Notes under the pieces: generated by a model
What the model was told of the DNA's origin: nothing
The model's database searches: none
What the model saw: only the letters and a program-made list of their open reading frames with translations
Program-made: the position numbers and the translations under genes
Assembly (NCBI GenBank): GCA_022496805.1
Contig: CM040092.1
Span: 21,842,113 to 21,906,112 of the forward strand
Source: Pohlia nutans
Lineage: Eukaryota > Streptophyta > Bryopsida > Bryales > Mniaceae
DNA: 64,000 nt
Direction: 5' to 3'
Part shown: one piece after another, positions 22,847 through 36,411 of the stretch
Position numbering within the stretch: position 1 is the first letter of the stretch
Layout of the letters: the number at the start of each line of letters is the position of its first letter

Positions 22847-23228
22847 CACTGGTACGTCTACACTCTACACTGTTGTAGCATCATGAAAGATTTGGCACAT
22901 TTAAACTTAGGACATTGTATACTATTCAAGTAATATTTGAAAATTATAAACAACTATTTATTTATTTATAGCTTGCAATATGTATTAGATAACCGACGAG
23001 CCGTGGTAGCAACGAGTAAGTTATCATACATAACCGGTTGTGTACTTTTCAATCACAACCTTTGATCTTCATGATCCAAGGACAAATGATGCAAGTTGAA
23101 AAGAGAGAAGGTTATGAGTTGCAACTTGTAATGGCTATGGTGACGGGTTGCCAATGGGATGAACCCATGTCGGCGTTGAAAAGTCAATAAAGGATTATGG
23201 AATTAGAAGCAATGACTTTTAGAATAAA

Positions 23229-23604
23229 TTAACCCTTAAACGTCAAGGTAAGCCCCATGGTCTTAGTAAAAAGAGAATAATGAAGAAAAAAGTGGATTTT
23301 CTCAACCAAATCAAGCGAGGATTGGTGCGTTGGAAAGCTACTGAAAAAGCGATCTAGATTCCAAATTTGCGCCTCATTTGAAAGATTGTGGAATTGTTGG
23401 TAAGCAATCAAAGTTATCAAATTGAACAAGTTTTGAAGTTGGGGCAGCTGAGGTTCAGCAGTGCTACAGTGCCGCAGTGCTGGCCAGCAGTGCCTAGCAG
23501 GGCCGTTTATGCATTTTATTTTATTTTTAATTTTTTTTTCCTTCCGAAATTTTAGATGCCCTGCGGGCTGCCCCGCCCAGGCCCTCTTGACGTTTAAGGG
23601 TTAA
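23229..23604 (+). mobile_element. piggyBac-like MITE (TTAA)
   Basis: TTAACCCTTAAACGTCAAGG on the left; the reverse complement of the right end is TTAACCCTTAAACGTCAAGAGG. TTAA is present on both sides. 376 bp, no transposase frame. 23605-24782 has no supported gene; an isolated right end (AAAGGGTTAA) occurs at about 24228. Confidence 0.82.
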
Positions 23605-24782
23605 CCTCCTTGGAGGCTTCTAGGCCAGAATGTCAACTACACTTGAACCCAGCAATTGAACTGAAGGCCAAACCACACATTCAGTAGCTTTCAAAGAGAC
23701 TGCCCCAATCCCCATGAAATGATGAAGTATATCACTCACCAATTCATTCACCCCAATGAAATGATGAAGAATATCCCTTGTCATCACATAAGCCCATCAA
23801 TAGCTACAAGGATATGTGGCAGTCCAAAGCAGACCCTGTGAAATTGAATATTAGATGAACAGTTGCCGAATCATTAATGTAAGTCAGTGAATGTAATGTA
23901 ACTAAACCATTAATATTAATTCCTGAAACACCATTCCACAAGTTGTAGCTACGTGATTTGTCAATTTGCTTATCTGGAGATAATTACTCTCCATCGCAAT
24001 CTTTCATGTCAAGAACAGACTCACACATATATATTGTGAATTTTATAAGTGAGTGACTTATCCATATATGGTTTAGGACAAAATTTATACATGTAAATAT
24101 GAAAGGAGTTGGTACATTGATGAAGATCGCAATACATACACTAATGGAACATGAACAAGAAAACACATCTCACATTAGGTTGCAAAAACATGCCTCAGTG
24201 ACCGCAATGTGGTTGCGTGGGCTGTAAAGGGTTAAGTATAACGTGGTTGAACTCAATGTTTAGATTTTCTGGAGGACGGACCCAAATTCTTCTGTAAAGG
24301 ACTTCAAGTAAATTAAAAAAAAGTAGACCTGAATCTTAAATGCTTGATTTGATAAAATAAACAATCCTCGCATATTCACAATTGTCATTTCCGTAGCACA
24401 GTGGAATGATCCGAATTGGAAGTAATCTGGATCACCGGCAACAATCCAAATAATTTGAATGATAATCCAAATGATATCATCTCGGAATCCCACCTTTTAT
24501 AGGTGAACCCTGGGTTTAACACACATACGTATGCAGAATGAAATATCGTCCCATGTGAAGATTCGCAAAAAAAATTAACAAACGACAAAGGTCATTTCCT
24601 GACTGGTTGAACCCCTGAGTAAGTGATGTGGATACATAAATAATTCATGGTTTAGTCTGCGATGGGTCTAACCTGCCATGTGGGTACGATATACAAGTCA
24701 TCATAAATCCTTCCTTATGGGACTTTTCCCTTTGTATCTGGAAGCGAATTGTTGACATGAGTATCTTGAGCACTCCAGAGCT

Positions 24783-27700
24783 TCATGAGGGCGCAGTAGA
24801 AGGAAAAGATTTTTGCACCAATGCAAGCACCTGGCTTGCTAGAGTTTCGGAGTAACGAGATATGAAGTTTTCCATATCCACGGAAGAAAGTACTGAATCC
24901 AAAGATGCTCCACGGGGCCTTTGCCATGAATTTCGGCTATTATCCCCTGCCATCAGAAAATAAAGAGTATTAGTAATATGAAAAGGCTATTTGATGACCA
25001 CGCTCTTTTGTAGTGATACACTATTCCGCTAAGGTACACAACTTAACAAAAATAATCCATTTACTCTGTATTACACTATTTTGGTGTTGCATTTAATCAT
25101 GGATGACACGAAATAGAATAAAGAGTGTGGCCATGAAGAAGACTAGTTATGAAGAAAATCCTCAGAAAACCCATGATCGCCAAAGGTTTAGCCGCTGGAA
25201 TCCACTGACTTTGAACATAGAAGGAGCAAGTTCTTTACAACAATGGAGCAGAACAGAAGCTATGTTTGAGAAAGAAAATACTAGTATCCGTTAGAATCGG
25301 ACTCGGCAAAGAGACATACTCTAACATATGTCACCTTTGAATACAGATTTGGATAAAACTTACCAAAGTCACTAGTTTTACGGAAGGAAAACTCATGAGG
25401 GTTCGCGTTGTCTGAAGACTTCGCAGTATCTGGAGAACCTGGAGGAAAAGCACAGGTCGACACTCTGTCTGCGAGTTTCTGAATCACGTGTAAACTCGCA
25501 GGTACCAATCTTTGATAAGCTTGGCCAGAACGCAGCACATCTGGCGGTACGCTTGACATGGGAATGTTCACAGAATCATGACCAGATCCAGTCGGGTCAC
25601 TTTTATAGCAGAATGAATAAATTTCATCGAAAAGCATGGAAGCCTTGCTTGTGGCATCCATCATCTCCTTCAGAGCTCTCTGATAGTCCTCAACAGGACG
25701 CGGTAAAGCTTTTATTGTAGACCTTCGTGCACTGTCAGTTTCCCACCCTGGTGAGTAAAAAGGTTCCTCTATATCACTGTCGATTGCAAATTTGCCTGAT
25801 CCACACAAGAACATAAGAACGTAAGAACTAAAGAATAGCCAAACCAGAAGCGCTCAACATCAACCAATGCCTTGGTGGCGACGAAGTTGTATACTAAAAT
25901 TCATTGTAAAATCTTTCGGATCCAGAAATTCAGCCGAACTTAAGAGATCTAAAGAAAATGACGAAATTCGAGATCAAACTTCAACGAATCTAAAAAAAAC
26001 TGCGAGACGTCATCATAAGTCCACAACAACCCAAACCTACCCTTAGAAGAGCATCCGATTAGTAGATCGAAGCATGTACTATTTGGCTAGATCCTGAGCT
26101 TACCTCGACTAAAACTTAAGCAAAACAAAAAAATGCTATGTTCCTTGCTGGTGTACCTGTTGATGAAGGATAGACCTCGTCTTCTTTGTCCTTGTCAGAC
26201 TGGACCTCATGGTTCCTGGGGCTATCAATTAACAGACGGGCGCATTGGTTAAGAACGCCATCAATTTCCAGTCTATCCTCAATCGCTGGAGCTGAAGATA
26301 GTATAGACATTCCAGTTTCGTGCTTAGGAGAGAGGCTTCCTGTTCTTTCCTGTGCCAGTTTCGGGCTTGTAGAAGGTAAGAGATCTGGCATAAGTGGCGA
26401 CCCTTCCAAGTGAAAATCCTGCGAACTTTTCTCTATACCTCCTTCAGCATCGTTCTCAGGCTTTGGTGTCCAAGGTTCTGCGATATCCATGTTGACCAAT
26501 ATTTCATTCTTGAGCTGAACTCCGTCCTGCTACAATATCAAAGTTAACAAGAGGCCCAAAAAAGTCCAACGCATCCGAATCAAAGAAATGGGGCTCACCG
26601 AGTAGTAAAGAAAATTCACTCGACAATGGGCATCTTCAACTTCCAAAACTTAGTACGTTGAATCAATAACAAAAAAATTCTTGTAATACAGCACGTACAT
26701 GTCAAAGCCATTACCTGTTTAGAACTGTCACTTTCAGCAGCAAAAAGCTTCCCTGGGGTGAATTCAGGAACATCATCCAACAACGCCTGATTATCACTTC
26801 GACCTTTCATTCTGCTTCCTACAGGAGAAGGGGGAAAGAGGGAGGCTCTTGGTAGCTTTGAGTTCGACTGTGCAAAATACCGAGCAGAGAAACTTTCCCT
26901 GGTGGATCCACCGACCTGTTCAAAGGGTTGCGTGTCATTATCATTCCCGATGGTACGGGAAAATTTGTATTTATGACATCGGTACTCAAACAGCAGCTTG
27001 TATGTATCACTACTTTATACAAGCTGATATTGGAATTCCTGAAGGAACTGATTTATCACACTGCAAGAAAGTAAATAAATTTCAACGTTGCTTGATTCCA
27101 TAAAACAAAAAATAAATACATCAGCACTTCGGTTCAATCCCTTACTAGGCCATGTAACATGATGCTGGACACGCTAACGACAACGGAAATGATCTGCCGC
27201 AAAAAATAAGGTCAGAATACGTACCTTTAGGTCTGATGCCAGCTTGACAAAATGGGCACTGAAAAGATCTCGGCAAGGGCTGAACTCATCATCCTCAGCA
27301 ACTTCATCTTCATCGCTTTCTAAGGATAACTTCTCACTATCCAACATAGATATTCTCTTAATATCATCCCCGTCATTTTCACCGATTTCCTTTGTCAAGT
27401 TCACTGGGCTGCTTGGAACTAAATTACAATCCTCAATTACTTCGTTTTTGTCTTTAGACGACACCTTAAACAAGAACTTGTCTCCACCATTGCCTTTCAT
27501 GCCTGCTAATCCAGGCGTATAATAAACGATCTGTTCTACCCCAACAGCATCTTTAATCTCCACAGAAGCTCCTTCGTCATCTGAAGGGCCTTCCTTTACA
27601 TCATATGTGTCCTCACCGTCATGCTTTACCATGTTAACACCTAAATCAGATTTCGCTTGTATAATCTCAGCTGGCGTACATCCTGACTGAAGCCCGTCTA

Positions 27701-30700
27701 ATTTGGGTATATTATCATCAAAGTCTGAATCGCCCAAAACTACATTATGGACTGAAGTCCAGCGAGTCTCCTTACTGCACCCAAAAGACACCCAAAAAAT
27801 TGGTCTTCGAAAGTATTTACCGATCATCTCAGATAGATAAAGAACTCTAGTCGTTGCACTCTACGTCTTTTCATCAACCGGATCGAGTATCCAAATGTAA
27901 TCATGCCTCAATATCGGCTTAAACAATCTCCTACGATTCTATAAATACAACACAAAAACCATGTGACCACAGAACTTTACAAAACTGAAGAAGAGGTACA
28001 CTTGATGATGTTGTTTAACAATTTGGAATTGAGCGAGTCACCTAGAACTGGACATGGACATGGGACAACTATGAAGTTGAGGGATTGCGCTTTCAGGAGT
28101 ACTATCTGATTCTGCTACACTTCCTCCTTCAACGGAGAATCGTCGCTTAGCTTTTAAAAAACTTGGGCGTATTGTTGCTGGTGGCGTGGCTTCTTCCATG
28201 AATTCAGAGAACAACTTGTAACCGTCACGACCCAGGCGCTGTAGAATGCAACGACAATGCATAGTCAACAGGAGACACTTAGCCCTGTAAGGATCAAGAA
28301 GCCACACTTGGCCTAATATTTCTTAAGCAGTTTAGAGGATTTCATATGGGGATTTCAATTTGTTCCAAGAATTATTAAATTTTAATAGACACATGCAAAG
28401 ATCTTCACTAAATCTGATGATATGAAATCTGTCCCATATAAATTGTACTTTCCACGATATGATCAATCAAAATGATCATTTTGAAACCGTAAATCCTTGA
28501 TTAAATCGAAACACGAAGTTTCACAAAAACCTGAAGATATAGGTATGAACACGCCAATGCTGAATTGATAGATAATAGGAAAGTCTCATTCTTCGTACCT
28601 CTGCCCATCGAGACTGAAATGCAGCCTTTGTGTTCCCAGCCGCATTAGGCTCCTTCTTACCTCCGGAAGTAGGGGCTTCGTCAAGTGCGACTTTCGCTTG
28701 TGCCCAAGAGGGCAGCCTTGACACGCTGAACTTGAAAGCTGCAGGAGTTTCTTCACCAACCTAAGCCCAAGTCAAAGGAGTTTGAAGATTATGTACAGAC
28801 ATTGAAAGAGTTCACACCTCCCTTAAATTCGTAATTCGTACGATTGTGGAAAAGCAGTGAATAGCTACGCATAACTTTCACATGTACTACTGACACAATT
28901 TAAAGTGGACTACTGCAAAGACGAATAACTACTTAACTAGACTGCAAAGACTGCACAAGGCGTTGGAAGATCTGCTAATCAATGCAGGGCCCCAGGAAGC
29001 TAAGCGTCCACAGTAATTTTGAGTCTAAAGTAATTTATCCACCCCATTATATGGTCTGACGGTGTTGTAATAATCTCTTTAAAATATTCAAGACGTGACT
29101 AAGAAAACGTGTTGCACTCCTGCTTAAAACCTGACTTATTTATGAGCATTTCGATCCATCTCAACTAAATTTTTATTGTAAGTTGAGCAGTTCATACCAC
29201 TGCTCCTTCCGTCACTTTACATGGAGCTTCCGCATTCTGGCATTTCCTCCCCACTGTATTTTCTCCATTTTGTCCAAGCTCAGTGGGACTGATGTTCTCA
29301 CTAGTCACAACCGAGTCTGAAGGACCGGATTTGCTATCCATAACTTCTGCTTTAATTGCGTGAACGCGCGGTATCTTTGCAGCTCTGGGGAAGTCTTTGA
29401 CGTTGGACCGAGGCACAGAGGATTTTAGTGTTTTTAGAGGCGGTCGGGAGTCGCCTGTTACGCTGCTACGTTTACGCATCGCCCGTGAAAGATTTATGGG
29501 AAGCCGCCACACGAAGATACAGCTGTCACCGCTCACCTGAATGAAGCCCGGTCGATCAACATCTCAATTGATGACCTCAAAGACACAATGAAAAAGATTG
29601 ACAAGCACAAAACGGAGATGCGCAATCTAATCTGCAGTATTTTTTGTGAGCCCGACAAATTAAAAACAGACAAAAAAGAGAATCCAGAATCTATTCCATA
29701 GCTGCTGATGATTATAGTGATATTGCATACGCTGCAAAATCTTGGTAACTCACAGAGATGAGACGCCGACAATCGGGGAGAAACGTGACTCCAGTTATCA
29801 CTTCTGCATGGCCTGATGCTTCGGCTAAAGGCTCCCCAGTTGTGGCGTTGTAGATACGCATACATCTGTCCGAGTGCGAACAAACCACATACGTGCCACT
29901 TGGATCCATCCGTACCTACATTTCACGACAAGTCAATTACAAGATGGCAATGTCTCTTGACGTTTGCGATGTCTTCTCGTATACGTACATTCTTTATTCT
30001 ATTTGGTGCTATCCATGATTTAATGTAACACCAAAACCGTGAATAGAATAAATAGTGTAGATAAAAAGACACATTGGGTTTTATTGCTGCTCGGAAGCCC
30101 AATATCAGACCTTAACCCCTAAAGGACCGTAAGGCCCCCAGGGGGCTTTTGAATGTAGAAAAGTGCAAATTGGATGAGATTGTTCCAAAGAAGCCCAAAT
30201 TTGCGGGGAGAGGACCCTAGCTGTTTTTGCGAGATGGATCCAATGGTTTTTCCCGATCGGAAAATGATGAAGAATTGGATTTTTGGCGAATTCTTTGAGA
30301 AGAGCATTCTTTGAGACTAGCGTCGAGGTTTCACTTTATCATACACTATGATATCTCATTGTTTGGAGACTTCAGAGTCCCATATCTTTTTTTCCACACC
30401 TCAGAATTTGACGAAAAAAATTCCACATGAGGGTCATGGTGTTCTTTACATGTGGTAAAAATTTCAGATGTTTTGGAGCACTTCTAAGCAATCCGATTTC
30501 AGCATAAGTACGAAGTACCCCCTGCCGTAACAATTTCCATCAATCTTCTCAACGGTGGCATTTTCTCAAAAATTGTGCGATCTTGTTGGTCTCTTTTTCA
30601 TAAACAAGCTATGTAAGTCTTCTTTAGTTTCAACGGTGCCGATCGTGAAAATTACCCGACACTAATAAGAAATTGAGCTTGCTACAAGAGCTAATCAAGA

Positions 30701-33700
30701 AAACAGGAGCTAAGCTAAAACACCCCCGGTCCTTTAGGGGTTAATAAAACTTGCTACACGGGAGTTATAGTGTACCTTGATCGGCTCTCCAATGTCACCC
30801 TCGGGTTTGAAACATCGCACGGGCTTACCCGTCGCTAAGCTCAGTATATTGAGTTTCTTGTCCTGAAACAATTATAGCAGCCAGCTGTGCAATGGTGTTA
30901 TGAATACATAGTGACGGAAGACACAGAATCCGGTTCAGAAGCTACACATAAGAATATCTTTAATATGAAGCTTTCTGTTACTTCCTTGATTTACCACAAC
31001 CTAATCACTTATTCCGGATGAAAATTTAAAAAAACTCGATCGATAAATAATAATAAAGACCTGGCCAACGGTGAAAACGAGCTTGTCAGAGGCATCTATA
31101 TCCATGTCATAGATGGTGCCCCGTGTGGCAATTTCTTGGTGGTAACGCGCAGCCTTGCATCTCGACGAAGTCATTAAGACGTTTCGAAACACTACTGACC
31201 TGCACAAACATATAGCCATATAATTAACGAGAATATGGACACATTCTGCAACTTTCTAGATCTATCCTGAAGCTATAACACAGACCATTAGGGTGGAAAA
31301 CACCATTCGCGAAAGAGATAAGAAAATTAATAATCATTGGGTTGCAGCATAGTTTGTGATTGTACAAAGAATCCAGATCCTCAGAAATAGAATGAAAATT
31401 TATACCACTATCAACGGGAGAGGCTATATAGTAAAGTTATGTCAAAAGTACGTACTGTACAGTACATCCGGAGTTGTTAAATACTTACTTGTCAGCACTG
31501 CAGCTTAGCAATTTCGACCCATTGCAAGCGAACCTGACTGTTGTAATTGATGCCGTGTGGTCATCCAAGGTCTCAACTACATCATAACCTCTACAAGGCC
31601 CAATAAGGAGAACACATCAGGTGAAAACTACCTAGCCTTGTATTGCAAATGCAAGAAAAATTTCAAGACATCCTCAGAAAGTATTAGGTCAGCACCAATG
31701 AATGATCTGAGTACAATATTCATGTACTTTATTCATCCTCATATCATCTTATTATGCACACCCATGGGAATAATTTGTGTACACTCAGCAGGTGTATAGG
31801 AATGAAAATCACCTATTGACATTATAGATATGAATAAGCCGGTCACGCCCTCCAGAAGCCAGCAGAGAACTGGTTAAGGGATCTGTGCTGCAAGCCTCAT
31901 TCACGACTGTGGTATAACTCAAAGATAGAATTTCTGCATCATGCGCTTCCTGCAAACATCAATGAAGTAAGAACTTCAGTTTTCTAGACTGTTGATCAGA
32001 TTATGAAGGTTTTACAATATAGCAGTACTGAAAATGTAGTAATAGTCTTACATCATAAAGAAGGTATGCATCAGTAAGAGAGTATTCACGGCTGAGGAAA
32101 TGGTTATGCAGAGAAAAACAACATTAATACTTTTTGGATATATGCTAGTTGCTCAAGTTGCGGATTCCGAGCGTGCAATCTGTTTAAAAATCCCAATATT
32201 ACAGGGAAAGTGTCGAAGAAAAGAATAACTATTCGTACCTGAAAACAGTGTAGAAGCAAATTATTAAGGTCGAAAATGCGAAGGTTTCCACTGCTGTCAC
32301 CAGCTGCTAGATGATTTCCATCGGGGCTCACAGTAATGCAACGGAACCCAACAGTTGTATCAACTGCTTCTGCAGTTCCACCTGTGGTCGAAAGCCTTCC
32401 CCCCTTCTGCTCTTCTGGAGTATCTGCAGGCAGACAATTTATCAGAATCGAGCAGGTTGTGTACCATTAGATTTATTATAGTACAAACTATTAGAAACTA
32501 TTAACAATATTGCATTTCGAACATAGAGCCATTTCAAACACGAAAAGCTTGGCCAAAAAATGCGGAACAGGCGCAGCTTCACAGTCCATCAATTTAAGAG
32601 GATTAATAAAAGCAAAACCACAACCACGAATAGAACATCAAATCACACGGTATCCAGATCGGCAACTGCGTAATCCACGACAAAAGTGATCACAAGAGTC
32701 AGTGTGAAACCTATGTATAGCACCCCTAAGATATCCTTGCTGTAAATGTTTTGTGGACGGCCGTTGTCATTTGAAGAGTGGACTGGCAAAGCTTTAGATG
32801 TGTCATCTTGACCAAGATCTAGGTGCCACAACCGAATGGTACCATCAGCTGAACACGTTGCAAAGACTTCCCCTCCATTTCCATTTGTTGAGTGAAGCGG
32901 GTCAGGAAAGCTCACAACATCCCAAATGCAGGAACTATGGGAAAGAAATGTACGAAACCTTCCGATCTGTTACAGGGCATCAAAACATTGTTGGATTAGT
33001 TAGTCTACAGACAAGAGAAGTTTGTCTAAATTTAACTGCTTCTGAACTAAGCAGTTGAAAACAGATAACCTAGTTGCGACAAATACAGTTTCATTCAAAA
33101 CCGAGTCAAACTTTGGGACATCTGCATTCCCAAGAGCCATATCAACAGAATGAGTGGATAAACTTTAAAATTGTAAACACAAAGGTTGTAGTATGTGAGT
33201 TGTTGCACATTTCTTGAAAATGTTGAAGAAAAACATAATCACGGTTAAAAAGCTAATGAAACGTGGTTTTGAATGATACTATATCTGGTTATACGAGATT
33301 AGCAACAATCGCCCATTCATGCTCTATTAAATAATCAGCAGTGGAATACGCAGAACCGAGATTTAAAAGAGAGAAAAAAACGGTTGGTTTGGGAGACCTT
33401 TTCGTAGCTCCGAACATCCCACACGTACAAGCTATGATCATTATAAATAACAGCTGCAAGCCAATAAGCACCGCATAGAATTAGAAGTATTCCACAACAA
33501 TTGAACTTACAATGATTTTGTCTACTTTGACAATTAAGCAATATATCATTAATTTGTGCGGTACATCTTCGTTACTTGTACATGTGGAGTGGTAACTTCT
33601 GCAAGATGAATTTTCTGCGTGAGCACTAGTCTTACCAATGTTTTGGCCTTGTTGGACAAAGGTACAGGCAATTGCATCAGGAAACTTTGTGCCAGCTGTT

Positions 33701-36406
33701 ACACGATTGCCCACAGCCAAGTAGGCACCAACGTTGGCGTCTGTGAGGCCATGATAGCCATAAGGGGCAGGCCGAGGAAGTGTTGCAGAGTATTCAAGGC
33801 TACCTTGCAAGAAAATCCTTACTATCCCATCGCTACATGCACAAGCTATATAACGCTCTGAGGTGCTCAGTGCATACGCTCGCCGAACCTGCTCAACCAA
33901 GTTCATATGTCATTGAAGAGATCATGCTGCAGTTTAAAAGTGAGCCAAAAGTAAACGAGCAACCCCCACAGGCACCATACTCCTAAAACCTATAATATGG
34001 CCTCAACCAACTATGTTAAGCGGTATTTGAGCATACACAGAACGTGGGAGGATACTTGAATTCTATGTAACACCCAAAGATTCTATGAAAGCTTTGTATT
34101 CATGACAGATTATAAATACCTGTAAATCAACCCACTTTTCGATAGCTAGCCCAGAATGAACCAGACAAAGAACACCTGCAAAAGTGAAGAACACGGTCTT
34201 CAATGCCAGGCGAACATCTTTCAAGAATTTTGAGCTGCCCCTATATTTTGTCTAAGCAAGTACAGAATGAAGGACCACTCATGAGTGCTCCAATAATACA
34301 AGAAGCTACAAAATTATGCCGTGTTCCACCTCAAAAACTGCATTTTTTTTCTAAAAAGACATGCTAATCACCAGAAGATGTCAACGCATAAATGAACTGA
34401 TTTGAAGAAGATCCAGCATTCTGTTCTCTTGAGGCGGCTGAAGATGATACAGAAACAAATATGCCCTCTTTCTGACTGCCCAACTTAATTGGTCTTCCAT
34501 CCATGCCCGGACTGGTGGTCATCCCAAACGAACTTGCTCGAGGTGTCCACTGCTTGAGATGCTTCTCACCACCGGACACGAAAAAACTGCCGTCTGTGGC
34601 AAAGTGCAAAGTGGTCGCAGCTAAAGAAGCTGACGCTGCTCGAATTTTCATCAGCAATGCTCCACTTTTCCAATCCCAGAGACACATGTACCCATCTTGA
34701 GGCAAACCAAGTGATACTAAGTGCTTACCTACACCATGCAATTCAATGATAAAAGAAACGTCAGAAGAAATAGTATCAAATCTTAAGAAGTGTATCCCCA
34801 GAAGATGACTTAAAATCTAGCATGAAGGTCGTCCAGCAAAGGTACCTCTCGGCCAGATCAAATATCAATCGAAAGCAGGTTAGTCAAGTTTTCCATCTTC
34901 CATACCAATCGCAAGCAGGTTAGTTAAAAGTTAGAGAAGATAAAATCTCCTTCACTGTATCTACTTTCTAGAGAAAATAAACCAAGAGAACATATTCGGC
35001 AAAACAAGACATGGGTATTGATGAAAAATTCACTGAATCAGATTCGACAAGCAATCATGATAACTTGCTCATCTAGACTTTCTAGGGAAAAAATTAATTT
35101 ATGCAAGCCAACAACAAAGCATATGTAGAGAGAGCAATAAAAAGTTAACGAGCAAGTTGAATGTGACCAGCCCAATCTAGTGCTTAGTTTTGGTGTAAAA
35201 ATTTTGACTCACCATTTGAGGAAAACTGTACACAAGACACTCCGTACTTGTGTGTCTTCATTTCGGCAACGCAAGTGCGCGTGGCTACCTCCCAAACTAC
35301 AACTGCCGGCTGGTGCCCTGACTGCAGTCAAGTAAGAAAAAGTGTAAGGAAGACTTATATAAAGTCGTCAATTTATCCTGAGCAGGGATATTCCCAGTGA
35401 GCCTAGCCCCTACGGGACCAAAAGCCCGCATCTGAATACATATTTTTCACAATATGATCAATCGAATTGGTAGTTTTAAAACCATGAAGCCTTAGTCTTT
35501 TGGGGGGCTAGAAGTATGATTACAAGTTTCCCATGAGTTGAGAAGAAACAAACTAGTTCACTGACATGAAGGCTGAGAATCTACTAATGAAACAGTCCAG
35601 GAAAATACCTCGCCGGCAGCTATGAATTTCCCTGCTTGACTCGAGAATGCAACGCATGAAAAGGGTTTGGGGCTTCCATGCCCCGTAAGGAAATGCGTCT
35701 GACAGTTATCCCTCACATTATATATCACTAGTACACAGCCAGCAATGTAAGCTATCTCTTCGCTAACACCGTTGCATGCTAACCCACTCGGAGTTGATGT
35801 TGTCAGGCCAATAACTCGTTCTAATTCAACCTGGAGAAGTTACACTCAAACAAGTGTCAAGCATTTGCAACATCAAGCCTCTAATTAGATCTGTAGGCAT
35901 GCTAAAATCTGCTAAATCTTCCAAAAACTGAACGAGCAATCTACACTCTTTATTCTGTTTTAGTGTCATCCATGAATTAATGTAACACCAAAATAGTTTA
36001 ACTTACCATAAATAAATTCTTCTTGTTAAATTGTGTACCTTGGCACCACCATCAAGAAGCTTTCTAGTGCATAGTCACTCAAGCAACAAGTAACCAACAC
36101 AAGATCTAAATCCCAATAAATAATTTTCATCAATAGGTACACTAATTCATGGTATTCCTAGTATTTCATAGGATTTTGAAATAGTGTATCATACACTAAA
36201 TAGAATAAACGGTGTTAGTACTGCTTAGTGTATTGTCCATCTAAGAGCTATGGGAACATATTATCTAGACGAGGATGGTCCATGCATAACTGTATTTGCA
36301 CGTAGACCACAGATTTCAAAGTCACCCGAAATGAAGTAAATGTGGTTAGAGTGCAAACCGTTCCACAACCGTCCAGCTTCCTAGGTTTCCGCCTGACGAG
36401 CCTCAT
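24783..36406 (-). CDS. MABP1/WDR62-type WD40 repeat protein, 22 coding exons
   Basis: Coding exons on the minus strand, joined in phase: 36406-36359 (putative first), 35830-35609, 35321-35213, 34728-34372, 34175-34120, 33888-33636, 33453-33398, 32966-32711, 32423-32239, 31949-31813, 31590-31489, 31199-31061, 30862-30776, 29915-29754, 29536-29198, 28760-28599, 28238-28042, 27774-27225, 26915-26715, 26526-26157, 25795-25364, 24946-24783, giving about 1527 residues. Residues 17-735 are WD40 repeats ([84 protein letters not shown]), the double-propeller layout of MABP1/WDR62. The remainder is polar and low-complexity with blocks [16 protein letters not shown] and [19 protein letters not shown] and a short C-terminal helix ([18 protein letters not shown]). 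Animal relatives are MAPK/JNK or spindle scaffolds; the plant role is not established here. All introns are GT..AG; the donor after 33398 (GTCTCC) is weak. Confidence 0.93.
24998..25131. mobile_element. Small MITE in the last intron of the WD40 gene
   Basis: CCACGCTCTTTTGTAGTGAT on the left faces the reverse complement of the right end, CCACACTCTTTATTCTATTT. The right half (TCATCCATGATTAAATGCAACACCAAAATAG on the complement) matches the elements at 29988 and 35944. Confidence 0.62.
28285..28505. mobile_element. Degenerate piggyBac-like copy in intron
   Basis: Shares CAAGAAG...TTGGCCT, TTTCTTAAGCAGTTT and CGATATGATCAATCAAAATGATCATTTTGAAACC with the element at 18966-19187. Termini are eroded (CCTGTAAGGATCAAG on the left, AATCCTTGATTAA on the right). 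It lies between coding exons 28238-28042 and 28760-28599. Confidence 0.6.
29988..30057. mobile_element. 70-bp TA-flanked MITE in intron
   Basis: CATTCTTTATTCTATTTGG and the reverse complement of the right end, CACTATTTATTCTATTCACGG, are inverted repeats flanked on both sides by TA (29986-29987, 30058-30059), as for Tc1/mariner-type elements. Same family as 24998 and 35944. Confidence 0.68.
30112..30744 (+). mobile_element. piggyBac-like MITE in intron (TTAA)
   Basis: TTAACCCCTAAAGGACCGTA on the left and, reverse-complemented on the right, TTAACCCCTAAAGGACCGGG. TTAA flanks both ends. 633 bp with no transposase frame. It lies between the WD40 coding exons 29915-29754 and 30862-30776, its right edge 32 bp from the latter. 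Confidence 0.85.
35407..35507 (+). mobile_element. piggyBac-like mini-element in intron (CTAG flanks)
   Basis: CCCCTACGGGACCAAAAG faces the reverse complement of the right end, CCCCCCAAAAGACTAAGG, with identical CTAG words outside (35403-35406, 35508-35511). The interior CACAATATGATCAATCGAATT and TTTTAAAACC match 18966-19187. Only 101 bp. Confidence 0.7.
35944..36215. mobile_element. TA-flanked MITE in intron
   Basis: CACTCTTTATTCTGTTTTAG on the left; the reverse complement of the right end is ACACCGTTTATTCTATTTAG. TA flanks both sides. The first 60 bp match 29988-30057 (TCATCCATGAATTAATGTAACACCAAAA). Confidence 0.68.
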
Positions 36407-36411
36407 GTTGC

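Noticed and set aside
30112..30744. CCCCTAAA/TTTAGGGG ends taken as interstitial telomere sequence
   Set aside because: Each occurrence is a single word next to TTAA and paired with an inverted partner, so transposon termini explain it; there is no (TTTAGGG)n run.
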